A stretch of DNA of 13,797 bases from Bacillota bacterium (GTDB lineage: Bacteria; Bacillota; Clostridia; Oscillospirales; Ruminococcaceae): the NCBI GenBank assembly GCA_023413185.1, contig JAEZQD010000125.1, positions 1 to 13,797 of the forward strand, read 5' to 3'. The translations under genes were made by a program, and so were the position numbers. A model generated the notes under the pieces. That model was not told where the DNA came from and did no database searches. It was given only the letters and a program-made list of their open reading frames with translations. Below are positions 13,340 through 13,797 of this stretch, in pieces; positions within the stretch are counted from its first letter, which is position 1; each line of letters starts with the position of its first letter.

Positions 13340-13797
13340 TTATTTGAGAAGACCTAAAGCAAATTGATTTTTAGTAATTCCATATAAATAACTGTCCTGA
13401 AAACCCATTCTGCAGTAATAGTATTCACTTGCAAACCCCTCAAATTTCATGCCGACTTTCTCCAACACCCTGCCTGAAGCCTTGTTGTTTACCGAATGCG
13501 AAGCTTCAATCCTGTTAATGCCGACCTCTTGAAACATAAACATCAACACCGCGTTTACGGCTTCTGTTGCGTAGCCTTTAGACCAAAAATCTCTTGCAAT
13601 GCAATAGCCCAGTACAGCTTTTTGGTCAAAGTCATTCACACCCACGATGCTTACACAACCAATCAGCTCGCCGTTTACTTCCATTCCCCATTGATAGGTG
13701 GTCTCTAATTCATAATTATATACCGCTTTAATATATCCACAGCTATAACCGCTGTTCGGGTGTGGATCCCACCGCTCGTATTTGCACACCTCCGGGT
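13340..13797 (-). CDS. GNAT-family N-acetyltransferase (RimJ/RimL-like), N-terminus beyond the window
   Basis: The visible 152 residues are a GNAT domain. Motif A reads LGYCIARDFWSKGYATEA, the acetyl-CoA pyrophosphate-binding turn in its common W-x-x-G-Y-A/G-T-E-A form. The later NNKASGRVLEKVGMKFEG matches the N-x-x-S-x-x-V-L-E-K-x-G-M block of RimJ/RimL-like enzymes. The frame is open through the right edge and reads PEVCKYERWDP at its visible start, like 'PEV.KYL.W.PH' near residues 40-50 of complete relatives. The true start therefore lies outside; a GTG at 13789 is internal. Substrates of this group range from ribosomal protein N-termini to small amines, and nothing here decides. The gene is oriented toward the DUF1294 gene. 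Confidence 0.85.
   Translation of the reverse strand, partial: PEVCKYERWDPHPNSGYSCGYIKAVYNYELETTYQWGMEVNGELIGCVSIVGVNDFDQKAVLGYCIARDFWSKGYATEAVNAVLMFMFQEVGINRIEASHSVNNKASGRVLEKVGMKFEGFASEYYYCRMGFQDSYLYGITKNQFALGLLK

Noticed and set aside
1..13797. CRISPR arrays, tRNA or rRNA genes, insertion sequences, phage genes, toxin-antitoxin or defence systems
   Set aside because: None seen by reading: no regularly spaced repeats, no cloverleaf-like tRNA end, and no transposase, integrase or nuclease-like proteins.

Overview
The window looks like chromosomal DNA of an endospore-forming Clostridia member, possibly from the Oscillospirales (inference). Support comes from a YesM/YesN two-component system beside a lipoprotein sugar-binding protein, spore-surface-type DUF4183 proteins, strong AGGAGG-type ribosome binding sites, GTG starts and roughly balanced base composition. 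No tRNA, rRNA, CRISPR array, insertion sequence or phage gene is visible. The rightmost gene is cut by the window edge, and the leftmost stops 2 bases inside it.

Left block (2-5144, minus strand, transcribed right to left): sensor histidine kinase, then an AraC-type response regulator, then a lipoprotein solute-binding protein with a DUF3502-like C-terminus. This is the usual arrangement for a sugar or oligosaccharide ABC importer controlled by a neighbouring YesMN pair; the permease genes would lie beyond the left edge. A good sigma-A promoter (TTGAAA, 17 nt, TATATA) precedes the kinase, and its -35 box lies inside a perfect CAACGCG-N11-CGCGTTG inverted repeat.

Middle block (5448-8643, minus strand): two DUF4183 proteins (127 aa, and 339 aa with two DUF4183 copies and a Cys-rich N-terminal half), followed by a BBE-type flavoprotein oxidase with both residues expected for bicovalent FAD attachment. 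DUF4183 proteins are usually linked to spore surface layers, so this may be a sporulation-associated cluster; the oxidase could act with it, but that is inference.

Right block (8862-13797): a plus-strand AraC/GyrI-type regulator converges on a minus-strand membrane-anchored polysaccharide deacetylase, the two sharing a 12-bp terminator hairpin. Next come a minus-strand small helical protein of unknown function, a plus-strand three-gene operon (56-aa protein, DUF1801 protein, GrpB protein fused to an inorganic-pyrophosphatase-like domain), a DUF1294 membrane protein with its own promoter, and a GNAT acetyltransferase whose N-terminus lies outside the window.

I found no clearly new multigene system. 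The observations most worth checking are the GrpB/pyrophosphatase-like fusion with a degenerate metal-binding motif, the DUF4183 and flavin-oxidase cluster, the operator-like dyad over the two-component promoter, and several hairpins in leaders and intergenic spaces.
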